NCBI GenBank assembly: GCA_037833965.1
Contig: AP031355.1
Coordinates: 25,445,501-25,509,500, forward strand
Length of the DNA: 64,000 bases
Direction: 5' to 3'
From: Marchantia polymorpha subsp. ruderalis
Taxonomy: Eukaryota > Streptophyta > Marchantiopsida > Marchantiales > Marchantiaceae
Shown one piece after another: positions 48,182 through 61,225 of the stretch. Position numbers and translations under genes: made by a program. Numbering within the stretch: position 1 is the first letter of the stretch; each line of letters begins with the position of its first letter. Under the pieces are notes generated by a model that was given only the letters and a program-made list of their open reading frames with translations, was not told the DNA's origin and made no database searches.

Positions 48182-51100
48182 ATCTGATTAAACAAATTCT
48201 CTGTTCAACTGTCAAATTCTCACGTTTAAACTGAAATTGAGTTTTTCTCCGAACAAAGCGTGCATCTTCTGGTCGTTGGTTGTAACCCGTCCTTCTAGCG
48301 TGGTTTTGTCTGCGATTCTCATCTGCTATTCTCATCTGTTACTTAGCAAGACTGGGCGAGACACTCGGGTGATTCTGGAGGATTGAACATTCTCAATATG
48401 TACAGTAAGAGAACCTTCTAGTTCAGTGCAACGAATAGTTCGAGACAGACTTCCGCATATGACATTTGCACAGAAGAAATAATGAAAGCGACATGAATGT
48501 CCTGTAATTGAACTTGGAAATTGTCGCAAAAGTACAGTGAAGAATAGTTTATACGGTTTATTACGCATGTATTTAGTTAAATCAGTGTGGACGAACTGTT
48601 TCACACGTTTCGCAGCATGTATCTAGTAAGTCATACTAGATGAAAAGACCCTTTACAATATCCCGAAGAAGGAGAAAAATATGCCTTGTACCTGAAACTG
48701 TCCATGAGAACGGTGAAAAGTGATATATCTATCATCATCCATCATGAAAATATCATAATTACCAACATGGGAAAACTGTGAGGAAAATTGTCGTCCCGCT
48801 CTACTCCGAAAATGTACTGTACATGAAACATCTGCATAATGACATTTAACATCTAAACTGAAAATCTTCCGGGAATTAAATCACGAAATCCACTTGCAGG
48901 CAAATCGTGTAACAAGAAACAAACTTCTCTAAACACTGTACTCTGAAACGTCTTGCTCAAGGTCATCGTGATATGAGAAACGAAAACTAAATTTGATTTA
49001 CGCAGTTATTATACCGTAAACATTTATAACATAAACCTCTGAATCTTAAAGGAAAATTCAAAACGTGTTTCAAGATGATAAGTTTTACCACCATGAAGAG
49101 CAGTGGATAAGAACATACACATGTAGGTTGACAATTTAATCTTTTAGGAAGTTACTGTTGAGTCATATCGGAACGAGAGAATATGTAATATAAAATTATA
49201 GTCACCCATACTTGTACTCACGTAACGTAGTCTGTCACTATAACCAGATTCTAATTTTATTCGTGAGAACTGTTTCTTCCTGTAGATCGGCATTTACTCT
49301 CTTGTTCATGATCACAAACTGAAAAAAAGTAAAACTTATCGTTGAATTGAATACTTATTTGCTAAACTTAGTGAAGTGAAACACTTCACAACTTTGTTCT
49401 TAAAATCATTGTTATTGATTACAATGTAGAAAGGGAATTATTAGAATATACATGGACATTTTGAATCAAGTTTGTAGGTTGACATAATCAAGAACTCTTA
49501 TGAAGTTACCCAGATAGATCATTGATTGTGTTTATACTATATCTAAAACCAATCCATTACAACACCATTGACATTGTATAAATAAGCTTGTCCAAATGTT
49601 GATAAGGAATTTCCGTTTATCCTAATATGTCACTATCTGACATTGTAAAATGAAGAATCAACTATTTGAATTACAGAGTATATGCAAAAATAGAAAGTCC
49701 TCGGTGAAATTAAATTTATTGCTAAGCATATGAAATTTGAATATAGAATTATTTCGATTGAAATGATTGTTGAAATACTAAAAGTTTGGAACTAAGAAGA
49801 CTTGGATTTGAGAAAAGTAATTTCATACATGATGACATTTATTTATCACAAATGATCAACTTACATTGATATAGTAACAAAAATAATCCTCTACATTCTT
49901 ATAATTATATGATCGATTTATAAGATATTTTTTTTACTAAAAATTGATAGTAATTGAAGATCTTGAAGTTGTATAACTTTCATGTTGGGTTAGTTTATTA
50001 TCAACATGCAAAGCTCAATTGAACAGAGATGTACACAAAGTTTCAGAACCTCACTCTTTATCTACACATTTTTTGAATATATGCCAATATGTAGCTTGAT
50101 GAGTTACAAATTTCACATAAATTTTAGATCTTGTGCTCCGTTCATTGCTGAGATTATTTACAGCGGCAAGAGTGAGGGAGAGTGAGAAAGTGAACTGATA
50201 TCTACTCTCTCATCTCTACTCTTTTATTCTCCTTTTTTCTCCATATGTGCATGAAATTCACTTTTCACAACTAGATTGATCTGCGGTCAAAAATTTGAAG
50301 TGTATCCGATCACCGGAAATTTCATAGCCACATCTGCCGCCTTATGATAATCATACCTCCACACGCATATAAAAAAACAAGTAAACAAACATGATTGTCA
50401 TGATAGCCAAAAATTATTATTCTACCAAAAACTCAGAGTTCAAAATTGAGAAACTTATCACAAATCAATAATGTTAATTACTTACTTAAACCCAATTGCA
50501 TCTTATATTTTTAAATGTCACGCTGGTCACGCGTTGATTGTAAAATTGTAAACTAGTCTTGAACATATTTGTTAATAAATTGTATGTATCATGTGAAATT
50601 CTTTGGTCATAGACTACATGTTTGAAATCCTTAGTTGTCAAATAAAATTTGTACATAAATGAATAAAATGGGCTTGTGTCTCATCTAGTTATTTGAAATT
50701 CTGAATTTTGTATTATTTGTGCACTTTGTGCTACCAAAAAACTTTTGAATCGGTTGTTTGTATATCGGTATAGAACTAATCTATATCTTGATTCAACTTG
50801 TTGGGCTTTTGCTAGATTGTTTTAATTTCTTGACTTCAATGCTTGCAACTCTTGTCAATACTAATTGCATGAAATGAGCAGTCTTAATCCTCAGAAAAAG
50901 TTCACTATTAATCATTAACCTACTCTACTAATATCATTTGTTGGTGTGATCAAAATTTCCAATGACAAGCATTTTCAAAGATTTATCATAAAAAATAAAT
51001 TGTTCAGATGTAGGTTGATACACAAATACTTTTCAACAAAAAGTTATCTTGCATCACACTTAGCTCGATATAGATAGCTCCAACTAATAATTTTTTTTCA

Positions 51101-53986
51101 TAATCATAGTGAAAAATTTGATTTTCAAAATTTGAATATAATATTCATAATGATATTAATTGTTTTTAAACTTTTCGTAAATTATTTTTTTAAATAAAAA
51201 ATATGAAGTGAAAAAAAATTATAGAAAACTATTTCAAAATTATTTTATTTTTCTGAAAAAATTTTACAAATCGTATTTTAGATAGATTATTCTTAAAAAG
51301 TTATTAATTTTTTTATTCAGTCATTTAGAATACATTTATTTGCTTCAAATTTTTTTATGTTCTATCCAATAATTAGAAAAAATATATATCATTATTTTTA
51401 ATATTTGTATTATCTATACATGAAACAAAATCTTGTAATATGTAGATTAAAATGCAATTTGTGTTAAAAAAGTATTTTGTTTTTTGATTGCAGATAGACA
51501 TGTTAGAGAGATTTTTTACTCCGATATAGAGTCAACACAAACAATTTTTAATGGGGAACGCAGAGTTATTCATCTCTTCAATACTATGTAAGCTCAAACA
51601 CAAAGATAACTCAATCAAAACACTAGATATTCTCTAGTTATGGAATAGAAAAAAAATCTTTTATATGATAGCAAACAAACTAGTTTAACCAACTAACATT
51701 AGACTAACAACACTTGAGTTGACTCCTAATTAACCTATCCCTCACCTGAAATCAAATAGTTTTGATTTGAAAATACTTTTGTATTTTTTTAATTGATTGA
51801 ATACTATTTTTCATGAAGAAAATTTTAAATCAAAAAATAATTTACAACCTTTTGATTATTAAATATTTAATATCAAAATTTTAAATTAACTTCGTATTAT
51901 TTAAAAAGTTTATGATGGTGTAATAAAAAAATATCTTTCTAGCTTAATGAAATAAATACAAGATGTTGAGATTAATATATGTATGTGTGTGAGTTTGTGT
52001 GTATATTTATACGATAAGCCTTGTAAATCATATAACACATAATAAATTTTCAACAATTATTAACTGTTCATGTCTATGATCCATAGATTTGGTTTTAAAT
52101 ATAATCTTCATATGTTTTAAAAATTTTAACATATTTCATTAATAAATTAATAAAAAATTATTTTTGATCTTACCCATTACTTTACATGTCGATTTATAAA
52201 TTTTAAATATTTTAATTATGTTAGTTGAAAGTGAGTCAGGTTTGAATTATTTTTAGTTAGTTAACTAATTAATCTAGTTAATGTGTCATTGTCCAGAAGT
52301 CACCATCAAATCTATATTTTTGGTTGAGTTGCATTTGTATGCGCAATGATAAATCATGTACTTTCTTGTCTGTTATTGATGTGTGCTTGAATTTTTTTTT
52401 ACATTTATTTGATTATCATTTGATACTATTGATAAAAAATATCAATTATCAATCAAAATTTATATTTTAGAACTTGCAATTGACATATATAATCTATCTT
52501 GGTATGTGATTAACATGTATTTGAAAATTTTATAGGTAAAATTGACATTCCATCTAACCAAAAGTATACAATATTTATTATGTATTTATCTAAATTTTTT
52601 GTCTTAGATTATATGAATTTAAAAAAATTTAATTTCATTTTTTTTGAAATGATAGTATTTTTTAGAATGGACCTCTATATCAAGATTCTTTGAATCTTTT
52701 CATCCAGATATGAAAATGTAACAAATCATCATAGTTTTGAATTCAATCCCAATTTTTAATATTCATTTTAAAGTATTGAATATTAATTTTAGAAAATTAG
52801 TTCAAGAATAAAACGCTATGTTTAAAATTTAATTATAAATATAGATCTTCTTGCATTTTTTTATGAAATCTAAAATGTTATTATAATACATGGACAATTT
52901 AATCTTCAATTTTTTAGATATATTTCTGCAGAAAACATAATTATATATGTATTATACTAGTAAATGCAGGGATGTTCTTTCTTAACGCAAGTTTTAGAAA
53001 AAATAATTAAAAGAGCGCATTTTTAGCCTTAGATATTCCAACAGTCGAAACAGAAATAAAGAATGAAATGCATTTTGGCTTGAGTGTTACAGAGGCAAAA
53101 AGTTGTACATCATTGAACATGTGCTTTCCCTTAGAAAATATCTGCTTCAAATCTGTCATCCATTGCAGATCTAGACTTGCAACTTCTTGCTTACTGGATT
53201 AGCGTCTGAGCATCAGAGCTGCATCGTCTTATTTAACATGCAACCCCTCTTGCTAATCTTCATTTTAATTTCTCTGATGTTTCCAAAAATTTCGTTGGCA
53301 TTCTCATCGGACGTTAGTTTCTCGGTGGTATTTGTTTCAGTCCTAAAGAGTTTCTCTGAAAGGAGAAATCGGCACAAGTTAATACGACGCCGACGATTGT
53401 CTTCCTTTCAAAGTTCTTCTCTCGTCCGGTTTGTTCATCCTACTTCTTTGCACCTCGAGCACTTCGTAACCCTCCGTCCTATCATGATCATTCATGATTT
53501 ACATGAGGCGCCTCGTTAACTTTCTCGATGAACTTTACAATAATATGAAAAAGTATCTGGAAACAGTTCTCTCCAGATAGGACTTATCTCGACCTGGCGA
53601 AAGAACACTTATTTTAATTCTCTCGACGATTTAATTCGGTGCGCGCTTTCCAAGTCATCAGCCATCCGAAAAAACCACGCAAGCGGAATGGGTCTGTTGC
53701 AAATGAGGAAACGGTGGCGACGCGAGCATCATCTGATTGCATCCAATCCACGGAGCCGGATGGGCGCTGGGGAGCACGGAGGTGCAGGTCCCATCCATCC
53801 AACCAGCGACGAGCTCCGTCGGCAAGAAGAAGCGCAACGAAGAGCTCGCCGCCCCTCCTCCGCAGGCACATCCTTCGGGCGCGCTTCGAACTCCTCTCGT
53901 TCCCTCGAGCCGGCGCGCGCACTCGAGTGAGGAGGAATCGATCGACCGCGGCATCCGACCCGTTGGGCCGAACGTTCGCGCGCGCC
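48182..53986. other. AT-rich intergenic DNA between the PsbP paralogues
   Basis: About 4.5 kb (48600-53100) is extremely AT-rich with poly-A/T runs and no coding signal. 53160-53620 holds a 110-codon ORF I do not recognise. 53640-53986 is strongly GC-rich and is probably promoter and leader of the second PsbP gene; the long overlapping ORFs there on both strands are a composition effect. Confidence 0.6.
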
Positions 53987-55277
53987 ATGGCCTCCGCGGC
54001 TTCCACATCCACCACGCTCCTGTCCATGGCGGCGGCGGCGGGGAGCTTCGCCCTCGCCTCGTCTCGATCGCCCGCTGCGACCGGAGCGGCTTTCCCGGGC
54101 GCTGCCGCGGTCTTTTCCAGGCGGCAGAGTTTCGGTGCCGTCGAGTGCCGCTGCGCTGCAGGCAACGAGAAGGATGCGGTCCAGGGGCGGGAGGCCGTGG
54201 CCGGCCGACGATCGGCTCTCGCTTTTCTGGCCGGCCTCGTCGCCGTGAGCTCCAACGGGGCGGCCCCGGCGCGCGCCGCGTATGGCGAGACCGGTAAGTC
54301 GGGCGCGTGCTCCTGGTTCTTGATCTTGATCTTGATCGTTGTCGATGCTTTTGTCTGACGAGGTGCACTTTGTTGCCATCGCGGAGAAGGGAAAGGAAGG
54401 AAAGAGAAGAGTGAAGCGAGAAGTTGTGGGATTGTTGTTGTTTCTGACATGGGGGAAGTGGACGTGTGGAGCAGCCAATATTTTCGGAACTCCCAAGCAG
54501 CAGACTGGCTTCACCACCTACTCGGGGGAGGGCTTCGTCGTCGACCTCCCTTCCAAATGGAACCCCAGCAAGGAGATTGAGTTTCCGGGGCAAGTTTTGA
54601 GATACGAAGACAACTTCGACCAATTGTCCAACCTTTCCGTTTCTATTGTGGACGCTCCAGTGAAGTCCATCAAGGACTTCGGCTCCCCTGAAAAATTTCT
54701 CGAAAAGGTCCGACTGTCATGATTGAACCACAAATAAGGAACCCTTTGGTAAAACGTTTTAATTTCGATACTTCTTAAAGCATAGATATACCATTTGCAA
54801 TTGTATCGTTGGTGTAAAAGACTACGACGAGCTAATATGTTCCGGGGTCAGTATACTTAGAGACTCACACCTTTTCATAAGCAGGTAAAATGTCTGCAAA
54901 ATATCTTTCTCTTCGACGGTTGGCTAAAAACATGTCTGATCTATTTGTAGTGGGCTTTTTTACAGAATTCGTACCTGCTTGGAAAGCAATCGTACCAGGG
55001 ACAAACAGCCTCTGAGGGAGGTTTTGAGAAGAATGCCGTGGCCACTGCCAGCATCTTCACCGCAGACGAGAAGGAGTTGGGTGGCAAAACGTACTATTAT
55101 TTGGAAGTGCTCACGCGTACTGGAGACGGAACTGAAGGAGGTAGGCACCAGTGCATCGTCGCTACTGTGAATGGCGGGAAATTGTATATATTTAAGTCAC
55201 AAGCTGGAGACAAGAGGTGGTTCAAGGGATCACAGAAGTTCGTGGAGGGAGCTGCCGCGTCTTTTAAGTTAGCTTGA
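53987..55277 (+). CDS. PSBP: PsbP, oxygen-evolving enhancer protein 2 (copy 2), 3 exons
   Basis: Exons 53987-54293, 54475-54707 and 54966-55277 join in phase to 283 residues. Intron positions and phases are identical to copy 1. The start [20 protein letters not shown] begins a longer, diverged chloroplast transit peptide; [20 protein letters not shown] is the twin-arginine lumen signal, with cleavage expected at ARA/AYGET. The mature region differs from copy 1 at about 25 of 185 sites by eye and keeps all the long conserved blocks. The intron 2 donor is GTCCGA, weak beside copy 1's GTAAGC. If it were skipped the frame would stop after VRLS. Exon 1 is markedly GC-rich. Both copies look functional; different expression is possible but cannot be seen. 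Confidence 0.95.
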
Positions 55278-55471
55278 GCAGTAGTAGTACTTCAACAGGG
55301 GTGAAAATTTCGGCTTTCTGGTCTGGCATTCGTTGAGTCCTGGGAAATTATCGAGATGACGATGATATTTTCCTGAGACGGCGAGTGACCTGCTTATCGG
55401 AGGTTGATGGACATGCCGATGGGGAGAAGCCTATTCCGTAGTACTTTGAACATATATCTGTAATATGGAGT

Positions 55472-55519
55472 CTTGTAACATAATGTACAGGTGAAGACAT
55501 GAGGAAGATCGGTTACAAG
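55472..55519 (+). other. 3'-flank hairpin element shared with the first PsbP gene
   Basis: CTTGTAAC (55472-55479) and GTTACAAG (55512-55519) form the same 8-bp stem, with the identical word CTTGTAACATAATGTACAG at its left and ACATGAG inside. It lies 195 bases after the stop codon. Surrounding flank is otherwise diverged. Confidence 0.75.
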
Positions 55520-58159
55520 ACCAGGGTGGTCACACTCGCCGGTAACTCGTGTAGTATTTTCGAACTGTTATAGAGTGGCATACTTTCTTCATGAGTAACA
55601 CTTGAGCAAGATTCTAGATTTCATTCTAGAATTTTGCGTTTCTTCTCATATCAGTGGAACTTCATTTGGAATTGACTGGATGAGACAATTGGCTCTGCGG
55701 TTAGGATGCTAGAATGCTGAATGTTACGATAGCAGTGCCCACCTGATGGCGATGACTCACCAAGTTCTTGATTAGTTGGTTGATAAAGGCATTATGTTCG
55801 GATGGTTGTGAAACTTGATTTCCAAGTTTCTTCAATTACGCGACTGGAGAAGATAACATTCTTTTTAGCTGGATTATGCTGCTGTAGCAACCGGCTTCAA
55901 ATCTGAACACGAGGACTTTGTTTTACTCGCTGAGCAAGCGAGTTATGCAGTACAGACGTAACAGAAAAAGAAGAGAAAAAAAAAGAAGAGCTGAAGGGCC
56001 TGATGGTTTGAAATGAACCTCACATGGAAATGGCCTCATAAGATGTTCAGTTTTTCAACGAAATATGGAGTTTCCAGTTGCTTAGCACGGTTTGAAGATA
56101 AGGATGATTCTGCACATAAGCTGTAGAAGGGCCTCGACGTCAGAGAGGACAACTAATTCAGCGGATTACCGATCGGCACTATTGGATTGTATCTGGCCTT
56201 GCTCATACATTACGAGCAGCCCGATCAATATGTTCCTATAAGTCACAAGAATACTGAAGAAAGGTGCACTATTGAATTCAAGAATTGTATCTGGTCTTGC
56301 TCATACAATACCAGCAGCCCAATCAATATGTTCCTAAAAGTCACAAGAATACTGAAGAAAGGTGCCTCCCGCTTATTCCCACACGTCATAGCAAAAAGAG
56401 GCATTTGCATTGTGTATTCACAGTGCAACTGTAACTCCGATGAGTTTTTATCAAATTTGGATAGCGGACCTAAGGATGAAGTTCGGTACTTCTAAGAATC
56501 TGGTCCACCGGATACATTGTCGTTTCTCAAGAATATCGGCAACTCAAAAAAAGGCGGGCACAAACATTTATACGTCAAAGACGAAGCTTTGTACCCAGGA
56601 TTTCAAAATGTTTCATAGAACTTCTTCCAAGTATCCTCAGGTATGAAACACGACTTTTGCAATAAAACTTGCTATTAGGCCGTATTATGCTACTTGCTAT
56701 AAGGATGCTGAAAGTCGTCATAGAAGGCAACAACATACTGACTTACTGGTGCCACGGACGTACTGACATCACCGCATAATTCAGGAGAACGGGCTTCCTC
56801 ATGGATAGGTTCGAGATGTGCATACTTGTTTTAAATGAATGTTTGCACGGCTGTGAATTTGCTCCGTAACCTCCGTTAACCGATCCGCTGGTTGTAATCT
56901 CCGCACAGCAGCAATAAGATCACTGACATCTGTCACGGTGATGTTTTGCTGTAGTATTGGGTAGCTCGTGATTGAATGTGGTAGGACTGTAATCGTATGT
57001 TAGAATGGTGAGAATTCCATCAGAAAACAGCAGCTGCAGCTTTTGCTCCATGCCATTCCAGTCCTTTCTTTCAGAACAGTGAGCGTGGCTAAAATACTGC
57101 TCATCACTGCGAGCAATACCAGCGCCTTTCGGAAGTTCACACTAAAAGCTCGGCAGTCATACTACAAAGGATTTTCCATCAGGGAGAAGAACCTGCAACT
57201 TCTGCTGAAGGCCATTCCAGTCCCTTCATCGCGTTAAGAATCCACTTGATATGCAGATTGTAATCACTCTTGTACTCGAGTCCAGCAGAGCGACAAAAAC
57301 TGGGGTTGTGAATGCAGGCCAGGGCCGCAGATGTCTGTATGCACAAGAAAATTGCGAAACACCATACTATGGTCACACACACGGGTTGACGCTGCCATCA
57401 ATCCATCCATCATCACCCACGGAAGTTCCAGAGAGTGTACTACCAATCAGTCCGTTTGCCTTCAAGCATCAATGTCCGCAAAGAAATGCGCCTTGCGGTA
57501 GATGGTGTACATTCTTCTTCTTCCACCAAAAAACCTCGAGTGAAGTTACACAGTGGCGTGTGCGCACATTTCCCCAGCCGGGGCACACTAAGGGCACGGT
57601 GGATGATGATGATGATTCAACTACACATAAATTTACCTTCGTTGTTCAGTTGTTTGGAGAGATTAAATTCTAAGTCGAATGAATTAAAGGACCAACTTCA
57701 TCAGCTAGCTAGCTAGGCTTGGGTATCTATCCGGGAAGAGATAGATCTGGGAGGCGGACGGAGATTGTGCGGATCTCTACACCATCGTCTCATGAGGCCA
57801 ATGCGGACGTAGATTTTTTTCATCTTGCATTCACGGGATGGATGCAAACGTCTGCACAATCCATAGCTATTGAGAAGGTGGTCTCTTGCTCTGACATGAA
57901 TAAGTTCCATCTGGTCGATCAAGGTAATGGTTGATCCAAAGGATGGAAAAGAATCCACTTTCGTTGCAGGGTTTGAGACTGAGAAGGATGAAGAAGACGG
58001 AAGGTGATGGTGATGAAGAAACGCAAGATCCCACAGCATCATCGATCGATCGATCGAGCGAGACAATTGCGCTTCATCATCTGAGAGCTTCGAGGGTGGA
58101 ACTCACTCGCACGATCAGAATGCAGGATCTCGATGAAGTCGGTCGGTCAGCCCCGTCTC
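55520..58159. other. Intergenic, no gene recognised
   Basis: Contains the tandem repeat at 56183 listed separately and two related words, GCCATTCCAGTCC, at about 57050 and 57210. ORFs up to 140 codons show no known motifs. The right end is the 3' flank of the receptor kinase gene. Confidence 0.5.
56183..56370 (+). repeat. Imperfect tandem repeat, 98-bp period
   Basis: ATTGTATCTGG begins at 56186 and 56284, and both units run through ATCAATATGTTCCTA, AGTCACAAGAATACTGAAGA to AAGGTGC. About 90% identical by eye. Confidence 0.9.
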
Positions 58160-61100
58160 TCACTCACTCACACAAATCTCCAATTTGCGGCCTATCTGCT
58201 CCAGGCTATGGGAGGCGAGCCCCATGGTGGGTCTCTGCTCGGGCGAGGGCTCGGTACACAGAAGAGCGATTTGAAGAGCCTCCATGAACTCGCTTTCCAG
58301 TTTGGAGATCTCAGCGCACAGGTGGATATCCAGAACCTCGGAGATGGGCTTCCTCTCTTCCACCGTCTCGCGCACCCAAGTGGCCAAATCCATCTCGGCA
58401 GAGGCCAAGTGCATGGCCGGCGACCTCCCCGTCAGAATCTCTAACAGCACCACTCCGAAAGAGTACACGTCCCATTTCTGAGTCGCCTTCTTCTTCGCCT
58501 CGCTCGCTTCTGGGGGATAATAGCTCGCGCTCGGACTGATTCGTTGGTCGCTCGCTGGAGGGCCCCTCCTTCCCACTCCTCCGCTTCCTCCGAGACCACC
58601 TGCACCAGCAAGTCAATCTCCATCAGTTCTTACTGACTTCCACTCAAACTTCATCCGAGGGCGAGGGCGATTGAGATTTCCCTCCAGCTCTGAAGTGAGA
58701 TTGCATATGTACGAGAGAGATGCCGAGATTTTATGCTACAGATGCAGATACCGACTGACAGGGAGAAAGGAAAGAATGCTGCTGCCACGGTACCTGAGAG
58801 GCCTTGGATGGACGAGGGAGCGGAGCTCGTGCTCAGACTCTCGCCTTCTGCTGGTTTCGGTGCGATGACACTCCCTCCAGCGAGATTTTGGAGTCGAGCC
58901 AGACCTAAATCGGAGATGCGGGCTTCCATGTCGACGTCGAGGAGAATGTTGGACGATTTGATGTCGCGGTGCACTAGCTTGTGCTTACCCCCGCACGCAT
59001 GGATGTAGGCCAGACCTCGAGCGGCTCCCTGCGCGATTTTGAGCCTCTCGGCCCAGTTGAGCGGCGTGCTCACGGGAGAATCCGGCGTTCGTGCTGCATT
59101 CATTCATCCATTCATCCGCCAACAGACAACGACATCTGAATCCGTCAGTAAATTAAAGCGGTTGGCCTCCGCGTGTCCGAGACATCGGCACGCAGATTCG
59201 CGAATTGCTCCACGACCAAATCATCATTCATCGGATATTGAGTCGTCTCTCGGCACAAGGACCACTTTCTCCTTCGATCCGCGCACCGATGATGGCGGAC
59301 GGATGATGGCGGACGGATGTCACGTACCATGCGTTCCACAGATTATTATTTCTGCCTCGCGAGGATTTTAATCATAATTCCTGCTCTCCAGTGTCTCGTC
59401 GGGCATCGAGCGCAGAAGCTCCCCGATGCAAACTGACCCACAGTATTACTAACTTGCAGACTTGCAATCACAGACATCGAGAAAAGCTTGAATCATGGCT
59501 GACAGACAGACATCTTGCCAGGAAGAGCCAGCCAGCAACAGAATTCGTCGACAGAAACGACAAACCGTGGGAGGGGAGGGAGGGAGCGGGGGACAAACCA
59601 TGCAGGGCTTGGGCCAGGCTTCCGTTGGGGATGAAGTCGTAGATGAGCAGCTTCTCGTCGACGGCCCAGTAGTACGCGCGCAGGCTGACGATGTTGGGAT
59701 GGCGAATTTTGCCGACGAGTTGGACTTCGTGCTCGAACTCCTTGAAGGAGTTGGCGCCCCCTTCGCCGAGGCGTCTGACGGCCACGGCCACGCCCTCCTC
59801 CAGAAGAGCCTTGTACACGATGCCCACCCCGCTCTTGCCCAGCACGTAGGCCGACGCCCGCAGCAGCTCCTCCAGGTCGAATTTCACGTCGCTGTCGAGC
59901 CTCGTCAGCTCGCCCTGCTCGATCTTCTCCGACGCCTCCGATCCGTCCTTCGACACCGGGAAGCAGCCCAGCCCCCAGCTCTGGCTGTTGGACGCCGAAT
60001 TGTCACTGGAATTGTTCCCGTTCCCATTCTCGTACCGCTTCTTCGGCTTCTGGCAGTTGGATCTCCTCCGCAGGCAGTACACGAACACGATCACGATCAC
60101 CAGAATTCCCACCGAGTCGCCCACCACGATGGCGATCAGAGCTTTTGTGCTCAGCCCCGCCTTCCTCATCGTCACGGCGGCGGGGCTGGGGCTGGAGGGC
60201 CCGAGGGCGCTCGCAGCCCCGGGCGAGGGCGCCTCCGACGGCGCGCACGCAGTCGCCAGAGGAGCCCCGCAGAGCCCCGGATTGTTCGAAAAGGCTGAGG
60301 GGCTCTGATTTGCCAGAGCTCCGTCCCGAGGGATCGGGCCCGACAGATTGTTGCTGCTGAAATCCAACGAGGCCGAGTCCGGCAGGTTGCCCAAGCTGGC
60401 AGGAATCGCGCCTTGCAGCTGATTGCTCGAGAGGTTCAGCTGCAAAACCGTGAGGTTGCCAAAATCGGGAGGAATGGTGCCGCTGAGCCGATTGGAGGAG
60501 AAATCCAGCGACCGCAGCGACGTCAGTGCGCTCCCGAGGCCCTCAGGAATGGGCCCCGAGAGGTCATTGCCCCCCAGAAGAAGCGTCAGCAGGCGAGTGC
60601 ACGCTGCAATCTGCGGGGGGATGTCGCCCACGAAGCCATTGTTGGAGATGTCCAAATGCTGGAGGGCGACGAGGCGGTCGATGGAGGCGGGCAGGGGCCC
60701 CGACAGATTGTTGTTGTGCAGGAAGAGCGTCTTCAGCAGGGGCGCCGACGAGCCGAAGAGGTCGGCCGGCAGCGACCCGAAGAAGGCGTTGTCGTGCAGA
60801 TTCAGCCGCCGCAGGTTGGTCAGGTTGCCGAGGTCGTCCACGATCCGGCCCAGCAATCGTTTCCTGGGCAGAGAGATCTGCTCCACGCTCTGGCTGCCGG
60901 CGCCGCACGAAATGCCCGTCCAGTTGCACGGAGTGGCGTCGCCCTGGTTCCAGTCGCTCAGCGTCTGCCTCGGGTCGTCCAGCACCGCCCTCTTGAAGGC
61001 CAGCAGCGCCAATCCCTCGGAATTCAGCCCCGAAGCGCCGCAAATCATCGTCACCAGCAGCGCCAGCAGTAGCCCCCAGCACCCGCTACCGATCCGCGCC

Positions 61101-61225
61101 CGTCTCTGGTGCCTGACCTGTTTCTGTACCCCTGCCGGCCCATCCGAGACCCCCCGATCCCTCCTCCAGCTGCTGCTGCTGGAGCTGTCCTCCATATCCA
61201 CCAGACCTCGACGAACTCTGTACAT
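58160..61225 (-). CDS. LRR receptor-like kinase, ZAR1-type (LRR-III-like), 3 exons
   Basis: Exons from the start: 61225-59599, 59093-58794, 58599-58160, in phase, 788 residues. After an unusually long basic N-terminus (46 residues) comes a hydrophobic signal or anchor ([17 protein letters not shown]). The LRRNT follows ([28 protein letters not shown]), then about six LRRs, a Ser/Pro-rich linker, a transmembrane helix ([20 protein letters not shown]) and a kinase domain. The blocks [20 protein letters not shown] and [20 protein letters not shown] resemble Arabidopsis ZAR1. HRDIKSSN is intact and DFG is DLG. The VAIK lysine is Arg (VAVRRL, about 484), as in ZAR1 relatives, so ATP handling may be atypical. 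An alternative start is the Met ten codons in. Plasma-membrane signalling is expected; the ligand is unknown. Confidence 0.95.

Noticed and set aside
53614..54623. Long overlapping ORFs on both strands (up to 321 codons)
   Set aside because: They are antisense or out-of-frame shadows of the GC-rich leader and first exon of PsbP copy 2, where stop codons are rare; none shows a known domain.
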